Source of the DNA: JAAYUJ01 sp963698165
GTDB taxonomy: Bacteria; Desulfobacterota; Syntrophobacteria; Syntrophobacterales; Syntrophobacteraceae
DNA: 64,000 bases
Reading direction: 5' to 3'
Assembly: GCA_963698165.1 (NCBI GenBank)
Contig: CAVOPT010000004.1
Location: 1,097,108-1,161,107, forward strand
Both the position numbers and the translations under genes were made by a program. Below, one piece after another: positions 43,940 to 52,511 of the stretch. How positions within the stretch are numbered: position 1 is the stretch's first letter; each line of letters opens with the position of its first letter. Below the pieces are notes generated by a model. That model ran no database searches. It worked only from the letters and a program-made list of their open reading frames with translations, and was not told the DNA's origin.

Positions 43940-45175
43940 ATGAAGGAAGAATCCCGTCCCAAAGCTGTGCCATCAACTGCTACCGTCGGTCCGTTGGACC
44001 GGCACCTCCCGGTGTTTGTTCATCGAATGACCCAACAAGGATACTGCGCCTCCAGTCTGAAGCCGAAGATTGTGGTTATGAACCGTTTCAACAGGTGGCT
44101 CGCCTCTCGGGGTCTGGCATTGGCAGACCTGCATGAACAGACTGTCATTGCTTTTTTCAAAGAATCATCTCGACCCGGACGTGTCAGGCGCGGTGATCAT
44201 GCTGGTTTGCTGATGTTGCTCGATTATCTGCGTCAGGTTGGAGCAGCGTCATCTCCCCCTCCTGAGCTTCGCACGAGCACCTGGCACTCTACTGTAGAGG
44301 GCTTTGCACGATATTTGAGACAGGAGCGAAGACTTTCGGAGGCTTCTGTGTTGACGTACCTCCGCATAGCAGAGCTCTTTTTCTCTGAAACAGCGAATAA
44401 GCAATCAGAAACAGTATGTGACCTGTCCCCTCGGAAGATAACGGGATTCATCTGCAAAGCAGCACGTTCCGTAAGTCCGCGCTATGCTCAGTTGATGACC
44501 TGTGCTCTGAGGTCGCTGTTCCGCTTCCTCTTCATCGACGGCAAGATCTCGGATGACTTGTCTCTTTGCGTACCGACGGTGGCTGAATGGAAGCTTTCCA
44601 CCTTACCCAAATTCCTCGAACCGGCCCAGGTTGAAGACATCCTGGCAGCTATCGTCCCTGACGCGGAAATCCGGAAACGTGACCGTGCGATATTGCTGTT
44701 GCTGGCTCGTCTTGGATTGCGTGCCTGCGAAATTGTAGGCATGGAACTCGATGACATCCATTGGGATCTCGGGCAATTGACGGTACGCGGGAAAGGAGGC
44801 AAGCAGAGCCGTCTGCCCATTCCGCAGGACGTAGGCGAAGCACTTGCCGAGTACCTGCTCAACGGACGCCCGCGTTGCGCAACGCGCAGGGTATTCATCC
44901 GTGCAAAAGCTCCACGTCAAGGATTTGCAGGTTCTGTGGCTGTGTGTGATACGGTTCGGCGCGCACTTTCTCGTGCCGGACTCAGTCCACCACGCAAGGG
45001 CGCTCATCTGTTGCGCCATTCGCTGGCTGTCCGAATGCTGCGCAGTGGCGCCACTTTGAATGAAATTGCCGAGGTTCTGCGTCATTGCTCTCCAACTACG
45101 ACTGAAATCTACACGAAAGTGGATCTGAACATGCTCGCGCCACTTGCACAGCCTTGGCCTGGAGGTGGGGCATGA
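43940..45175 (+). CDS. ritA: RIT tyrosine recombinase A
   Basis: 411 residues from ATG 43940, which has AAGGAGG 6 bases upstream. The N-terminal core-binding domain is followed by the catalytic domain: GLRACEIVGM (Arg I), HLLRHSLAVRML (H-x-x-R), LRHCSPTTTEIYTKVD (His/Cys region and the Tyr nucleophile). It is the first of three recombinases, and its stop overlaps the next ATG by 4 bases. The three proteins of RIT elements are thought to act together; their mechanism is not established. Confidence 0.9.
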   Translation: MKEESRPKAVPSTATVGPLDRHLPVFVHRMTQQGYCASSLKPKIVVMNRFNRWLASRGLALADLHEQTVIAFFKESSRPGRVRRGDHAGLLMLLDYLRQVGAASSPPPELRTSTWHSTVEGFARYLRQERRLSEASVLTYLRIAELFFSETANKQSETVCDLSPRKITGFICKAARSVSPRYAQLMTCALRSLFRFLFIDGKISDDLSLCVPTVAEWKLSTLPKFLEPAQVEDILAAIVPDAEIRKRDRAILLLLARLGLRACEIVGMELDDIHWDLGQLTVRGKGGKQSRLPIPQDVGEALAEYLLNGRPRCATRRVFIRAKAPRQGFAGSVAVCDTVRRALSRAGLSPPRKGAHLLRHSLAVRMLRSGATLNEIAEVLRHCSPTTTEIYTKVDLNMLAPLAQPWPGGGA

Positions 45176-46104
45176 GCGAGCTCAAGGCAGCCGTCCATCA
45201 GTACCTGGAAATGCGTCGCTCACTGGGATTCAAGCTTCGTGAAGAGGGCGTCCTCCTACCCCGATTTGTTGAGTTCATGGAACAAGAGGGGGCCCCTTTC
45301 ATCACGGTTGACCTGGCTCTCAAATGGGCGATGCAGGCCCAAAATGCCACGCCGGTATACTGGGCCGTGCGGCTTCGCATAGTCCGGATCTTCGCTTCCT
45401 ACCACAGCGCAACAGATCGACGCACCCAAATCCCATCACAGTATTTGCTTCCATACCGCTACCATCGCAAGAAGCCTCACATCTACAGTGATGATGAAGT
45501 CATGCGCTTGCTCAAGGCGGCGGCTAAACTTACCTCCCCAAAAGGGCTCAGAGCATCGACGTATGGAGCTGTCTTCGGATTGCTTTCGGCCACCGGTATG
45601 CGAATCAGTGAAGCCGTTGCCCTCGACCGGCAGGATGTGGATCTCGCAAAACGAATTCTCACGATTCGCCATTCCAAGTTCGGCAAGTCGCGCTTGGTGC
45701 CAATCCACCCTTCCGTGCAGTGCAGACTGAAAACATATGAGGCTCTGAGAGACTCGATCATCCCGTCACCCCGGACCAGCGGCTTCTTTATCTCGGAGGC
45801 CGGCAAACGATTGACCAAATGGATCGTTGAGCGCACATTTGTAAGGCTTTCACGAGAAATTGGGCTGCGTGGGCCGTTGGACAGCCATGGTCCCCGGGTG
45901 CATGACTTTCGCCACACCTTCGCCGTAAAAACCTTGCTACACTTGTACAAATCCGACCACAAGATCGAACAGCGCATTGCTCATCTGAGCACCTATCTCG
46001 GACACAGGCATGTTAACGACACTTACTGGTACCTCTCAGCTGTGCCTGAACTCATGAAGCTGGTCGCAGACCGGTTGGATTCCATTCCGGGAGGGCTCAT
46101 ATGA
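45172..46104 (+). CDS. ritB: RIT tyrosine recombinase B
   Basis: 310 residues from ATG 45172, overlapping the ritA stop (ATGA). Catalytic motifs are present: GMRISEAVAL, VHDFRHTFAVKTLL and LGHRHVNDTYWYLSAV. A lysine-bearing beta hairpin (IRHSKFGKSRLVPIHP) precedes box II. Its stop overlaps the ritC start, so the three genes form one translationally coupled operon. Confidence 0.9.
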   Translation: MSELKAAVHQYLEMRRSLGFKLREEGVLLPRFVEFMEQEGAPFITVDLALKWAMQAQNATPVYWAVRLRIVRIFASYHSATDRRTQIPSQYLLPYRYHRKKPHIYSDDEVMRLLKAAAKLTSPKGLRASTYGAVFGLLSATGMRISEAVALDRQDVDLAKRILTIRHSKFGKSRLVPIHPSVQCRLKTYEALRDSIIPSPRTSGFFISEAGKRLTKWIVERTFVRLSREIGLRGPLDSHGPRVHDFRHTFAVKTLLHLYKSDHKIEQRIAHLSTYLGHRHVNDTYWYLSAVPELMKLVADRLDSIPGGLI

Positions 46105-47102
46105 TGGATACCTCTCCCGATTTTCCAGCATTACTCCAGGCATTCTTCACGGAACGTCTCATGAAGCAGCGTCGAGCAAGCCCCACAACGATTGCAAGCT
46201 ATCGTGATGCGTTTTGTCTCCTTTTCAGATTTGTTGAGCAACGTTTGAATAAACCTCCTTCCAGCATCACTATGGAAGACCTGGAGGCTCCTCTGATCGG
46301 CTCCTTCCTTGACTGGCTGGAAACAGAGCGTGGCAACTCCATCAGATCGAGAAATGCGAGACTCGCAGCCATTCACTCATTCTTCAAATATGCTGCATGG
46401 CGCGACCCGAGCCACAGTGCATCGATTCAACGGGTACTGGCGATTCCCGGCAAACGATCCGACCGCAGCCCGGTGGAATATTTGACCCGGGAAGAGGTTG
46501 GTGCACTCCTGGTCGCACCCGATGAATCCACATGGACAGGCCGCCGAGATAAGACCCTACTGGTCGTTGCGGTACAAACAGGTCTGCGTGTCTCCGAGCT
46601 CGTTGGCCTCAACAACGAAGATGTCGTGCTCGGCCATGGAGCCCATGTGCGATGCAGGGGCAAGGGCAGAAAGGAACGCTGTACGCCCCTCAGAAAAGAA
46701 GTGACAAAAGCCCTGATGGCATGGATGGGCGAGCACCCGAACCAACCGCAATCTCCGCTCTTTCCCAACGCAAGAGGTGCCAGGTTATCCCGCGACGGCG
46801 TAAGGTATCTTCTGCTCAAGCATCTGGAATCCGCTCGAAAGCGGACCCCGTCGTTAAGCAAGAAGCGCGTTACACCACACGTGCTTCGTCACACAACGGC
46901 CATGGATCTGCTTCAACAGGGTGTCGATCGAACCGTTATCGCTTTGTGGCTTGGCCACGAAACCATGGAGACAGTTCAGCTCTACATTCATGCTGATCTT
47001 CAAATGAAAGAGCAGGCGCTTGCTAAAACCACTCCTTTGTCCGTGACGCCGGGCCGCTACCGGCCAAATGACGAACTCCTCGAATTTCTTAAGAACCTGT
47101 AG
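46101..47102 (+). CDS. ritC: RIT tyrosine recombinase C
   Basis: 333 residues from ATG 46101, overlapping the ritB stop. The N-terminal SAM-like domain is clear (TTIASYRDAFCLLFRFVEQ), and catalytic motifs GLRVSELVGL, PHVLRHTTAMDLLQQG and WLGHETMETVQLYIHADL are complete. Lys lies in CRGKGRKERCTPL. It is the last of the trio; 105 bases separate its stop from the right inverted repeat. Confidence 0.9.
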   Translation: MMDTSPDFPALLQAFFTERLMKQRRASPTTIASYRDAFCLLFRFVEQRLNKPPSSITMEDLEAPLIGSFLDWLETERGNSIRSRNARLAAIHSFFKYAAWRDPSHSASIQRVLAIPGKRSDRSPVEYLTREEVGALLVAPDESTWTGRRDKTLLVVAVQTGLRVSELVGLNNEDVVLGHGAHVRCRGKGRKERCTPLRKEVTKALMAWMGEHPNQPQSPLFPNARGARLSRDGVRYLLLKHLESARKRTPSLSKKRVTPHVLRHTTAMDLLQQGVDRTVIALWLGHETMETVQLYIHADLQMKEQALAKTTPLSVTPGRYRPNDELLEFLKNL

Positions 47103-47207
47103 TCACACGAACGTCTTCCACCGCCTGCTTTCACCCGGGAATTATGTCGAGTAGGAATGAGGCCATTCCCAAGCCCTCAGTGTATGCTCCTTGCTTACAG
47201 CCTCACT

Positions 47208-47240
47208 ACTCGGCATAATTCTGAACTCGACATAATGGCG
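47208..47240 (-). repeat. RIT right terminal inverted repeat, 33 bp
   Basis: Perfect reverse complement of 43778-43810. Its last three bases are also the first of a 28-bp perfect palindrome (47238-47265) that continues to the recombinase junction. Confidence 0.92.
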
Positions 47241-47453
47241 ATTATGTTGAGCTCAACATAATCGCCACAGTTTTGCAACCCATCTGCTCGAAAAGGGCTT
47301 AAGCCTTCGCCATATCCAGTCACTGCTCGGTCACAGCAGTCCCACCACCACTGCACGCTACGCTCATTTGACCGACATCACCGAACAAAATTCATGGGCT
47401 ACCATCAATGGGCTGATCAATTCCCTTCACGTTGATCTGAGGAGGGTTTGATC

Positions 47454-48503
47454 ATGCAGATCGCCTCCATCCTGGATCAATATCACGATGCCTTTCAGGC
47501 CAAATATGGCTCCCAGCTTTTACCCGGTCATTTGCGGGCCATCGAGGCCATCAGGTGCTGCCGGACAACGGAGGCCAGCCAGTTGCTCGTCCAATGCACG
47601 GACTGCGGTCATACAATCGAGCGACCCCGCTCCTGTGGACATCGCAGCTGCCCACAATGCCAGGATCATGAAACCTCGCTTTGGCTGGATCGACAACAGG
47701 CCAAGCTTCTGCCCGTTGACTACTTCATGGCAACCTTTACGCTGCCCTATGAGCTCAGGTTCCTGGCCTGGCACAACCAGACCCTCGTTTACAATCTTCT
47801 GTTTGTTTGCGCCTCCGGCACGCTCAAAGACTTTGGGCTAAATCCCGGGAACCTTGGCGCCGACATCGGCATGACCGCGGTTCTGCACACTCATAACCGG
47901 TGCCTGGATTATCACCCGCATGTGCATGTCGTGGTGCCGGGCGGCGGCGTGGACAGGGCCAAAAAACAATGGAAAAAGAAGAAGAGCAAATACCTGTTCA
48001 ATGAATTCGCCCTGGCCAGGGTATTTCGCGCCCGCTTTCTGGAAGCATTGAGCAAGGCTGGCTTAAGCCCCCCCCGTGCGCTTCCCCGAAAATGGGTGGT
48101 CGACTGTACCCGCGCCGGAAAAGGTCTCTCCGCCTTAAAGTATCTGTCGCGCTACCTCTACCGGGGCGTCATCGGTGAAGAGAGCATCGTCTCCAATCAG
48201 GACGGCAAGATCACCTTCAAATACGTCGAGGGCCGTACCGGCAAAACGCTCCACCGTACCATCGAAGGCCACGACTTCCTGTGGCTTGTCCTGCAACATG
48301 TCCTGCCCAAAGGCTTTCGCCGGGTCAGGGACTATGGCTTCCTGCATGGCAACGCAAAAAAGTTGTTGTCTCTGGTTCAATGGGTCCTGCAGGTTTTGAT
48401 ACAAGCCTGTGCGCCAAGACCCAGGCCTGCCTTTCACTGCCCCGTGTGCCAGGCACCCATGAAAATCCTGGCCATCGGGCGATCGCTCTGGTCATCCGCA
48501 TGA
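47454..48503 (+). CDS. IS91-family transposase (Y2, HUH type)
   Basis: 349 residues from ATG 47454, with GAGGAGG upstream; a TTG at 47448 also fits the frame. An N-terminal zinc ribbon (CTDCGHTIERPRSCGHRSCPQC) is followed by the HUH motif (HPHVHVVVPGG) and the Y2 motif (YLSRYLYR, two Tyr four residues apart). Such enzymes transpose by rolling circle. A C-terminal CPVC zinc motif is present. The upstream recombinase gene ends 3 bases before this start, so the two were co-transcribed before the RIT insertion. Confidence 0.92.
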   Translation: MQIASILDQYHDAFQAKYGSQLLPGHLRAIEAIRCCRTTEASQLLVQCTDCGHTIERPRSCGHRSCPQCQDHETSLWLDRQQAKLLPVDYFMATFTLPYELRFLAWHNQTLVYNLLFVCASGTLKDFGLNPGNLGADIGMTAVLHTHNRCLDYHPHVHVVVPGGGVDRAKKQWKKKKSKYLFNEFALARVFRARFLEALSKAGLSPPRALPRKWVVDCTRAGKGLSALKYLSRYLYRGVIGEESIVSNQDGKITFKYVEGRTGKTLHRTIEGHDFLWLVLQHVLPKGFRRVRDYGFLHGNAKKLLSLVQWVLQVLIQACAPRPRPAFHCPVCQAPMKILAIGRSLWSSA

Positions 48504-48840
48504 CAGGCTCAAATGGTTAAAACCTGGCATGAACCCAATCACAGGAGGATTGCTCACCCTTATGACATAGATGCCCACTTTTAAAGCCTCTCTGCAGGCT
48601 TAGCGCTCCTGCTCGCCCTTAAGAAATCGTTCATCCAGTCCGGGCTGAAACCATCTCCCCTGTGAAAAAAGATATTTTCCTATATAAGGACACCCTCCAA
48701 ATTACGGCGGGCTCGTCCAACCACAGGATAAGATCGTGGTTCGCTACGCTCTCACAATCTATCCTTATTCGTTCGGCGTCACGGCGATAGACGCCCTGCA
48801 ACCCCAAGTCAATGGCAACAAGTTCCGGGCTGAAATAGAC
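48504..48840. other. gap holding the IS91-like right end and an attC site
   Basis: The right terminus of the IS91-like element must lie between 48504 and 48714, but no diagnostic end was found. The attC at 48715-48777 follows. No gene is seen. Confidence 0.4.
48715..48777 (-). repeat. attC site, 63 bp
   Basis: GTCCAAC (48715-48721) and GTTCGGC (48771-48777), with AGGATAAGAT pairing imperfectly with ATCTATCCTTAT. It lies 63 bases downstream of the TIR gene stop. Confidence 0.7.
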
Positions 48841-49740
48841 TCACTTCTGCTTCGTTCCGCTATACGCTAGTTCCATTCGAGGATTGAAGGCCAAGGTAGC
48901 CGGATTCTGATCCAAGTCCACTATAAATACCGAGTCGCCCCCGTCACTGAAGATCTTGTTTTCGATCCGCTTCAGCCTGACATCGACAGTGCCAAATCTG
49001 TGATAGTCGGAGGTCACACGTACTGTGTATCGGTCCAGCTTGGTGATGGTCACGTCGATATTGCTGCGTGAACTGCCTTTCGAGTCCGCCATCACATCGC
49101 CGAAATAGGTACCAATAACGAGATCTGCAAGTCCAGTCGCGGCGCTGGGTGGCTTTTCGCCCTTGGACGGCGTGCTGGCCTCGGAACGATCGCCCGGAGA
49201 AATAGGCGTTGGCGTGGTAGATCGCCATGGACCTATCAAGTAGATGCCGAGCCACACTGCGACGGCAATGCTGGCAATCGCAGCCAACGCCCAACGAGGA
49301 TTCCACCGCGACTTCTGTCCTTGACGGGGTATCGCTTGATGCAGCGGGGCGCCGCCAATCGTGTTAGTTATGCCTTCGCACAGCGCTTGAAAGCCGCTGT
49401 GCGAAGGTTCGCCCTTCCAATCAATCAGATCGGCAGTCTGCTTACGGCGAAATTCAAGCGGTAGCTTGACGCTCTCAATAGTGGCGGGTACCAGCACACC
49501 CCGCTCCGACGCAACTGCCGCTTCGTTCTTTACCCACTCGGACCCAATCGAATGCCTCGACCACAGCACGATGATGCTCTTCGCGTTCTCTAACTCACGC
49601 TCGATTGAATGATCAAACGCCTGACCGATGATGATCTTGCGATCCCACCAAACTGACCAGCCAATCGCGCCGAGCGCGCTCGCCAGCTGAGCGGCTCGGT
49701 CGCGATCTTCACTTGCGTAGCTGATAAAGACGTCGGTCAT
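48841..49740 (-). CDS. TIR-domain protein with transmembrane helix, 299 aa
   Basis: The N-terminal TIR domain spans residues 1-140: DVFISYASEDRDRAAQLASAL, WSVWWDRKIIIG, IIVLWSRHSIGSEWVKNEA with the conserved Glu. One transmembrane helix follows (about residues 151-173, ALAAIASIAVAVWLGIYLIG), then a linker rich in Ser/Pro and a C-terminal domain of about 100 residues that would be extracytoplasmic (VDVTITKLDRYTVRVTSDYH). This suggests a membrane-bound sensor or effector. It is the third TIR protein in the array. Confidence 0.85.
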   Translation of the reverse strand: MTDVFISYASEDRDRAAQLASALGAIGWSVWWDRKIIIGQAFDHSIERELENAKSIIVLWSRHSIGSEWVKNEAAVASERGVLVPATIESVKLPLEFRRKQTADLIDWKGEPSHSGFQALCEGITNTIGGAPLHQAIPRQGQKSRWNPRWALAAIASIAVAVWLGIYLIGPWRSTTPTPISPGDRSEASTPSKGEKPPSAATGLADLVIGTYFGDVMADSKGSSRSNIDVTITKLDRYTVRVTSDYHRFGTVDVRLKRIENKIFSDGGDSVFIVDLDQNPATLAFNPRMELAYSGTKQK

Positions 49741-49806
49741 TGGTCATCCCATTCGCGGGCCTGTTGACTCGGCACGTTCATTAGGCCCCGACGATTCATT
49801 GCTGAC

Positions 49807-49906
49807 GCCGAACACTGAGCTGAGCCGCCACCAACCGCCCGACAAGCTTAAGGGGACCCAGCAAGGCTCCATGCGGTTGGTGGTCGGCTTGAGCGCATGG
49901 TTGGCC
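49807..49906 (-). repeat. attC site, 100 bp
   Basis: GCCGAAC (49807-49813) and GTTGGCC (49900-49906) flank the dyad GCCGCCACCAACCG / CGGTTGGTGGTCGGC. Confidence 0.82.
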
Positions 49907-49925
49907 CATTGATTATCTCGAAAGC

Positions 49926-50279
49926 TTACCTCAAAGGGAGATACCGAACTTGACCTTCCCACTCGCCATCGAGACTGTACTCAATCAAGAGCAGAATATC
50001 TTCGATCAAAGCACCGACGGGAAGGTTGCGGCCGACTTCAAATACCCCTGGCATGGATTTGCCGGCACGAACGCGCTCATAGGCATGATGAGTCATGGTG
50101 GTGGCGTCATGTGTAAGCAACACACGTCCTTCTTGCGCCGCCCATTCCAAGACTGCCGCATCGTCTGCTCCCGAGAGACCCGCATCCTGGACACGAACAA
50201 TGCTGAGCTCTTGCCTCCGCCGCAAGAGACCGCGAATGATGTCATTGTTGAAGTTTTCATCGGCAGCGAGCAATAGCAT
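49926..50279 (-). CDS. DUF5615 PIN-like toxin component
   Basis: 117 residues with the PIN-like pattern: LLLAADENFNNDIIRGLL at the start, ADDAAVLEWAAQEGRVLLTHDATTM with the acidic pair, then a C-terminal helix. This is the DUF5615 family, toxin-like partner of DUF433. It begins 2 bases after the stop of the DUF433 gene. Toxin-antitoxin pairs in integron arrays are thought to stabilise the array. Predicted activity is RNA cleavage by analogy to PIN domains only. Confidence 0.85.
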   Translation of the reverse strand: MLLLAADENFNNDIIRGLLRRRQELSIVRVQDAGLSGADDAAVLEWAAQEGRVLLTHDATTMTHHAYERVRAGKSMPGVFEVGRNLPVGALIEDILLLIEYSLDGEWEGQVRYLPLR

Positions 50280-50281
50280 CG

Positions 50282-50617
50282 CTATGCTTCTTCGCTTGTG
50301 CGACGGGCAAGAAGTCGTTCGCGGATACCGCTGGGGCGAAACCGCGCTTCGTTCTGCTGACGAATGGACTCTGCCTGTGCTCTTCGTTGTTGCAGGTAGG
50401 TTTCGACTTCCAATGGGCGTCGAAGATAGTAGCTGATGACTTGATAAACGTCGGCGAGGTTCAAAGATGGATACTGCTGAACGATTTCTTCGGCAGTGGC
50501 GCCATCAGAGAAAGCGGCGACCAATGTGTCAAGCGTGACGCGTGTATTACCGACTCGCACCACACCATCTGCACCAACGACAAGGGGAATGATTTCCGCA
50601 GCAAATGAAAGGGCCAT
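50282..50617 (-). CDS. DUF433 antitoxin-like protein
   Basis: 111 residues, ATG 50617 preceded by GGGAGG with 7-base spacing. The DUF433 pattern is clear: PLVVGADGVVRVGNTRVTLDTLVAAF, then GATAEEIVQQYPSLNLADVYQVISYYLR. Residues after about 75 are charged and helical. It is encoded just before the PIN-like gene in the same cassette, the usual antitoxin-first order. Confidence 0.85.
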   Translation of the reverse strand: MALSFAAEIIPLVVGADGVVRVGNTRVTLDTLVAAFSDGATAEEIVQQYPSLNLADVYQVISYYLRRPLEVETYLQQRRAQAESIRQQNEARFRPSGIRERLLARRTSEEA

Positions 50618-50705
50618 GCTCTATACCTCCCATACGCCAATCTTAGGTCAGCATCGGGGCAAAGTCCACATGGAGTTCTGCAAGCTGTGAATGTGACCGC
50701 GAGCC

Positions 50706-50852
50706 GGCCAACGCCGCGTTGAGCCGCCGTCGGCTGGGGGCGGCAATTGCATCGTGATGCAATTGTCCGTGCCAGCCGACCGAGCGAAGCGTAGCCGGGA
50801 AGCCACGACTGCGGCCGAGCGGGGTCGGTTCGAACGCCCTTATTCGTTAGCT
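50706..50852 (-). repeat. attC site, about 147 bp
   Basis: GGCCAAC (50706-50712) and GTTAGCT (50846-50852), with the dyad CCGTCGGCTGG / CCAGCCGACCG and an inner hairpin GCAATTGCATCGTGATGCAATTG. The right R-box is less certain than the left. Confidence 0.6.
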
Positions 50853-50899
50853 GTGGGTTTCCAAGTCTCGCTCACACCGTCAGTCATCCGAATGTTCCC

Positions 50900-52312
50900 C
50901 TACTTTACCGACATCAACGGCGGCGCGGTCCACTTGCCTTCCAGCGCAGCCTCCTTCGGCCAGTAGAGGCGCATGGCCATTTGGAACGGTCCCTTGGGCG
51001 CGGGCAGCCAGTTGGGTTCCTTGTCGGGACCCGGGGATTCATTCTGGAAGAACAGCGTCAGGCCACCGTCGGCATCCCGCTTGAGCTTTGGAAGCATCGG
51101 CGAGTTGATGAGGTAGCGATTGAGCGGATTGGGTGTGAGGAAGCTGCCCGGAAGCTCATACATTGTCACCGACCAGAACGCATTCACCGGCGGCAATTGG
51201 CCCGGCGCGAAGTGCATGGTGTAGCGCTTGGTCCCCACCAGCGGTTGCTTGTCGGAATCGACGCCATAGAACGGATACATCGCCTCGTGCTTTGAATTGC
51301 CGTAGAGACCGATCACGCCGGCGATCATGCGGTACATGTAGTTGTTCTGCAGATACGCCCGCGTCCCAAACACGTCGCCGGAAGTCACCTTTCCCGTATC
51401 AAAGCTTTTCGCCTTGAAGTCCGCCAATTCGGCCCACGCGTCGGCCATGCCCTGCTCGATCGCCTTCTTGATTTCTGCAGAGAGCTTGCTGGCATCGAAG
51501 GTCTTCCCGGCACCGATGCCAAGTGTGGCGAACCGCGCCATGAGTTGCTTTTCGGACGGGTCGGTGGGGCAGAACTTGAGGATGAAGTTCAGTTCGTTGA
51601 AGAACTCGGGCGAGGTCTTCTGCGCATCAGGCGAAAGCGGCTTCATGAAATCAATCGCTGGCGCAGCCTTGGGCGCGGACGCGCCGAGAAATTCCGACAG
51701 TGGCTGCACTTTGTAGCCGGCCTGCACTTTCCTCACGTTGTCGATGTCGCCCGGATTGAACAGTTGGGTTCGATAGACCGCCAGCACCAACTCAGTCTCG
51801 GCGCGAAAGACCTTCTTCACCCCTTTGGGCGTCTTGCCTTTCCAGCCCGGCCCGGCGATGAGGAAGCTGCCGCCATCGTTGCCGGTGGCGCGACTGCCGA
51901 TGTAATCGAAGTTGAATGTGTAAAGATCGATGAGCTGGATGCTGAAATAGCGCTCTTTTTCCATCACTGGCACGGTCAGCACCATAGGCTCGGTGCGAAG
52001 ATCCATGCCGAGCATGGAATAGGGAGTGTCTGAGTTCGGCGACACGATGGTCCGGTCCGCCGGTGTGAAGACGTTAGCCGCGCTGTAGATATGGTTCCAG
52101 GGCGCTTTGAATGCGGGGCTCTGGCGATCCACGAAAAAATCGTATTGAACCCGATAGCCGTCCACCATCGGGTAGCCGTAGATATAGGCTTCCTTGGCGA
52201 TGGCGCGAGCTTCCGCGGGGCTTGCTGTAGCTTGGGTGCTTGCAGCGGCGAACGGGAATAGCGCGAGTAGCGCTAACGTGCAGACGAGGGGTCTAAGCAA
52301 TGTCGTTTTCAT
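50900..52312 (-). CDS. DUF1254/DUF1214 secreted protein
   Basis: I place the start at ATG 52312, with GGAG 9 bases upstream; MEIKN at 52327 is also possible. A signal peptide (LLRPLVCTLALLALFPFAAAS) leads a 471-residue protein. The DUF1254 domain comes first (EAYIYGYPMVDGYR, PNSDTPYSMLGMDLR, YFSIQLIDLYTFNFDYIGSR) and DUF1214 is C-terminal (FWSVTMYELPGSFLTPNPLNRY). The biochemical role is unknown. The cassette is flanked by attC sites. Confidence 0.88.
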   Translation of the reverse strand: MKTTLLRPLVCTLALLALFPFAAASTQATASPAEARAIAKEAYIYGYPMVDGYRVQYDFFVDRQSPAFKAPWNHIYSAANVFTPADRTIVSPNSDTPYSMLGMDLRTEPMVLTVPVMEKERYFSIQLIDLYTFNFDYIGSRATGNDGGSFLIAGPGWKGKTPKGVKKVFRAETELVLAVYRTQLFNPGDIDNVRKVQAGYKVQPLSEFLGASAPKAAPAIDFMKPLSPDAQKTSPEFFNELNFILKFCPTDPSEKQLMARFATLGIGAGKTFDASKLSAEIKKAIEQGMADAWAELADFKAKSFDTGKVTSGDVFGTRAYLQNNYMYRMIAGVIGLYGNSKHEAMYPFYGVDSDKQPLVGTKRYTMHFAPGQLPPVNAFWSVTMYELPGSFLTPNPLNRYLINSPMLPKLKRDADGGLTLFFQNESPGPDKEPNWLPAPKGPFQMAMRLYWPKEAALEGKWTAPPLMSVK

Positions 52313-52357
52313 GTTCTTGATCTCCATTGGTTGTATGCGTTGTTACGATTTCTGACA

Positions 52358-52447
52358 GCTAACGATCAGGGTAACCGGCGGCGAGCCGAAGCTTTCCTGG
52401 TAAACCGCCGCGCTATACCCGCCGTCCGGTTGACCCGCTGGTTAGCG
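52358..52447 (-). repeat. attC site, 90 bp
   Basis: AGCTAAC (52358-52364) and GTTAGCG (52441-52447) flank the imperfect dyad CAGGGTAACCGGCGGCG / CGCCGTCCGGTTGACCCGCTG. Confidence 0.85.
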
Positions 52448-52511
52448 CCCTGAACATTCATGCTCGCTATTCACTTTAAAATCAATACCATTGCCATGCA
52501 CGTGTAGCGAT

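Larger units (their letters stand above)
43778..47240 (+). mobile_element. RIT element (recombinases in trio)
   Basis: Three overlapping tyrosine recombinase genes are flanked by 33-bp perfect inverted repeats at 43778-43810 and 47208-47240. Each end also has an inner, inverted, partial copy: ACTCAACATAATTCTGG at about 43878-43894 and GGAATTATGTCGAGT at about 47139-47153. A 28-bp perfect palindrome (47238-47265) marks the right junction. The target was the recombinase gene of the IS91-like element. Confidence 0.9.
43062..47451 (+). pseudogene. IS91-associated tyrosine recombinase, split by the RIT element
   Basis: The 5' part (43062-43780; ATG with AAGGGAG upstream) encodes an N-terminal SAM-like domain and box I (GLRLSETLAL). 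The 3' part (47266-47451) encodes the missing box II and Tyr: HSFATHLLEKGLSLRHIQSLLGHSSPTT and ARYAHL. Joining CTGCGC at 43775-43780 to CAC at 47266 restores L-R-H-S-F. An additional single-base loss in an A8 tract (43752-43759) shifts the frame just before the junction. The gene is therefore inactive. Confidence 0.85.
42969..48714 (+). mobile_element. cassette containing an IS91-like element, itself invaded by a RIT element
   Basis: Between two attC sites lie a tyrosine recombinase gene (43062 onward) and an IS91-type Y2 transposase gene (47454-48503), transcribed together. This pairing defines a known subgroup of IS91-like elements. A hairpin (CCCGG...CCGGG) at 43013-43034 may belong to one terminus. 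Exact ends are not determined; the span given is the cassette. The recombinase gene is split by the RIT element at 43778-47240. Confidence 0.55.
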
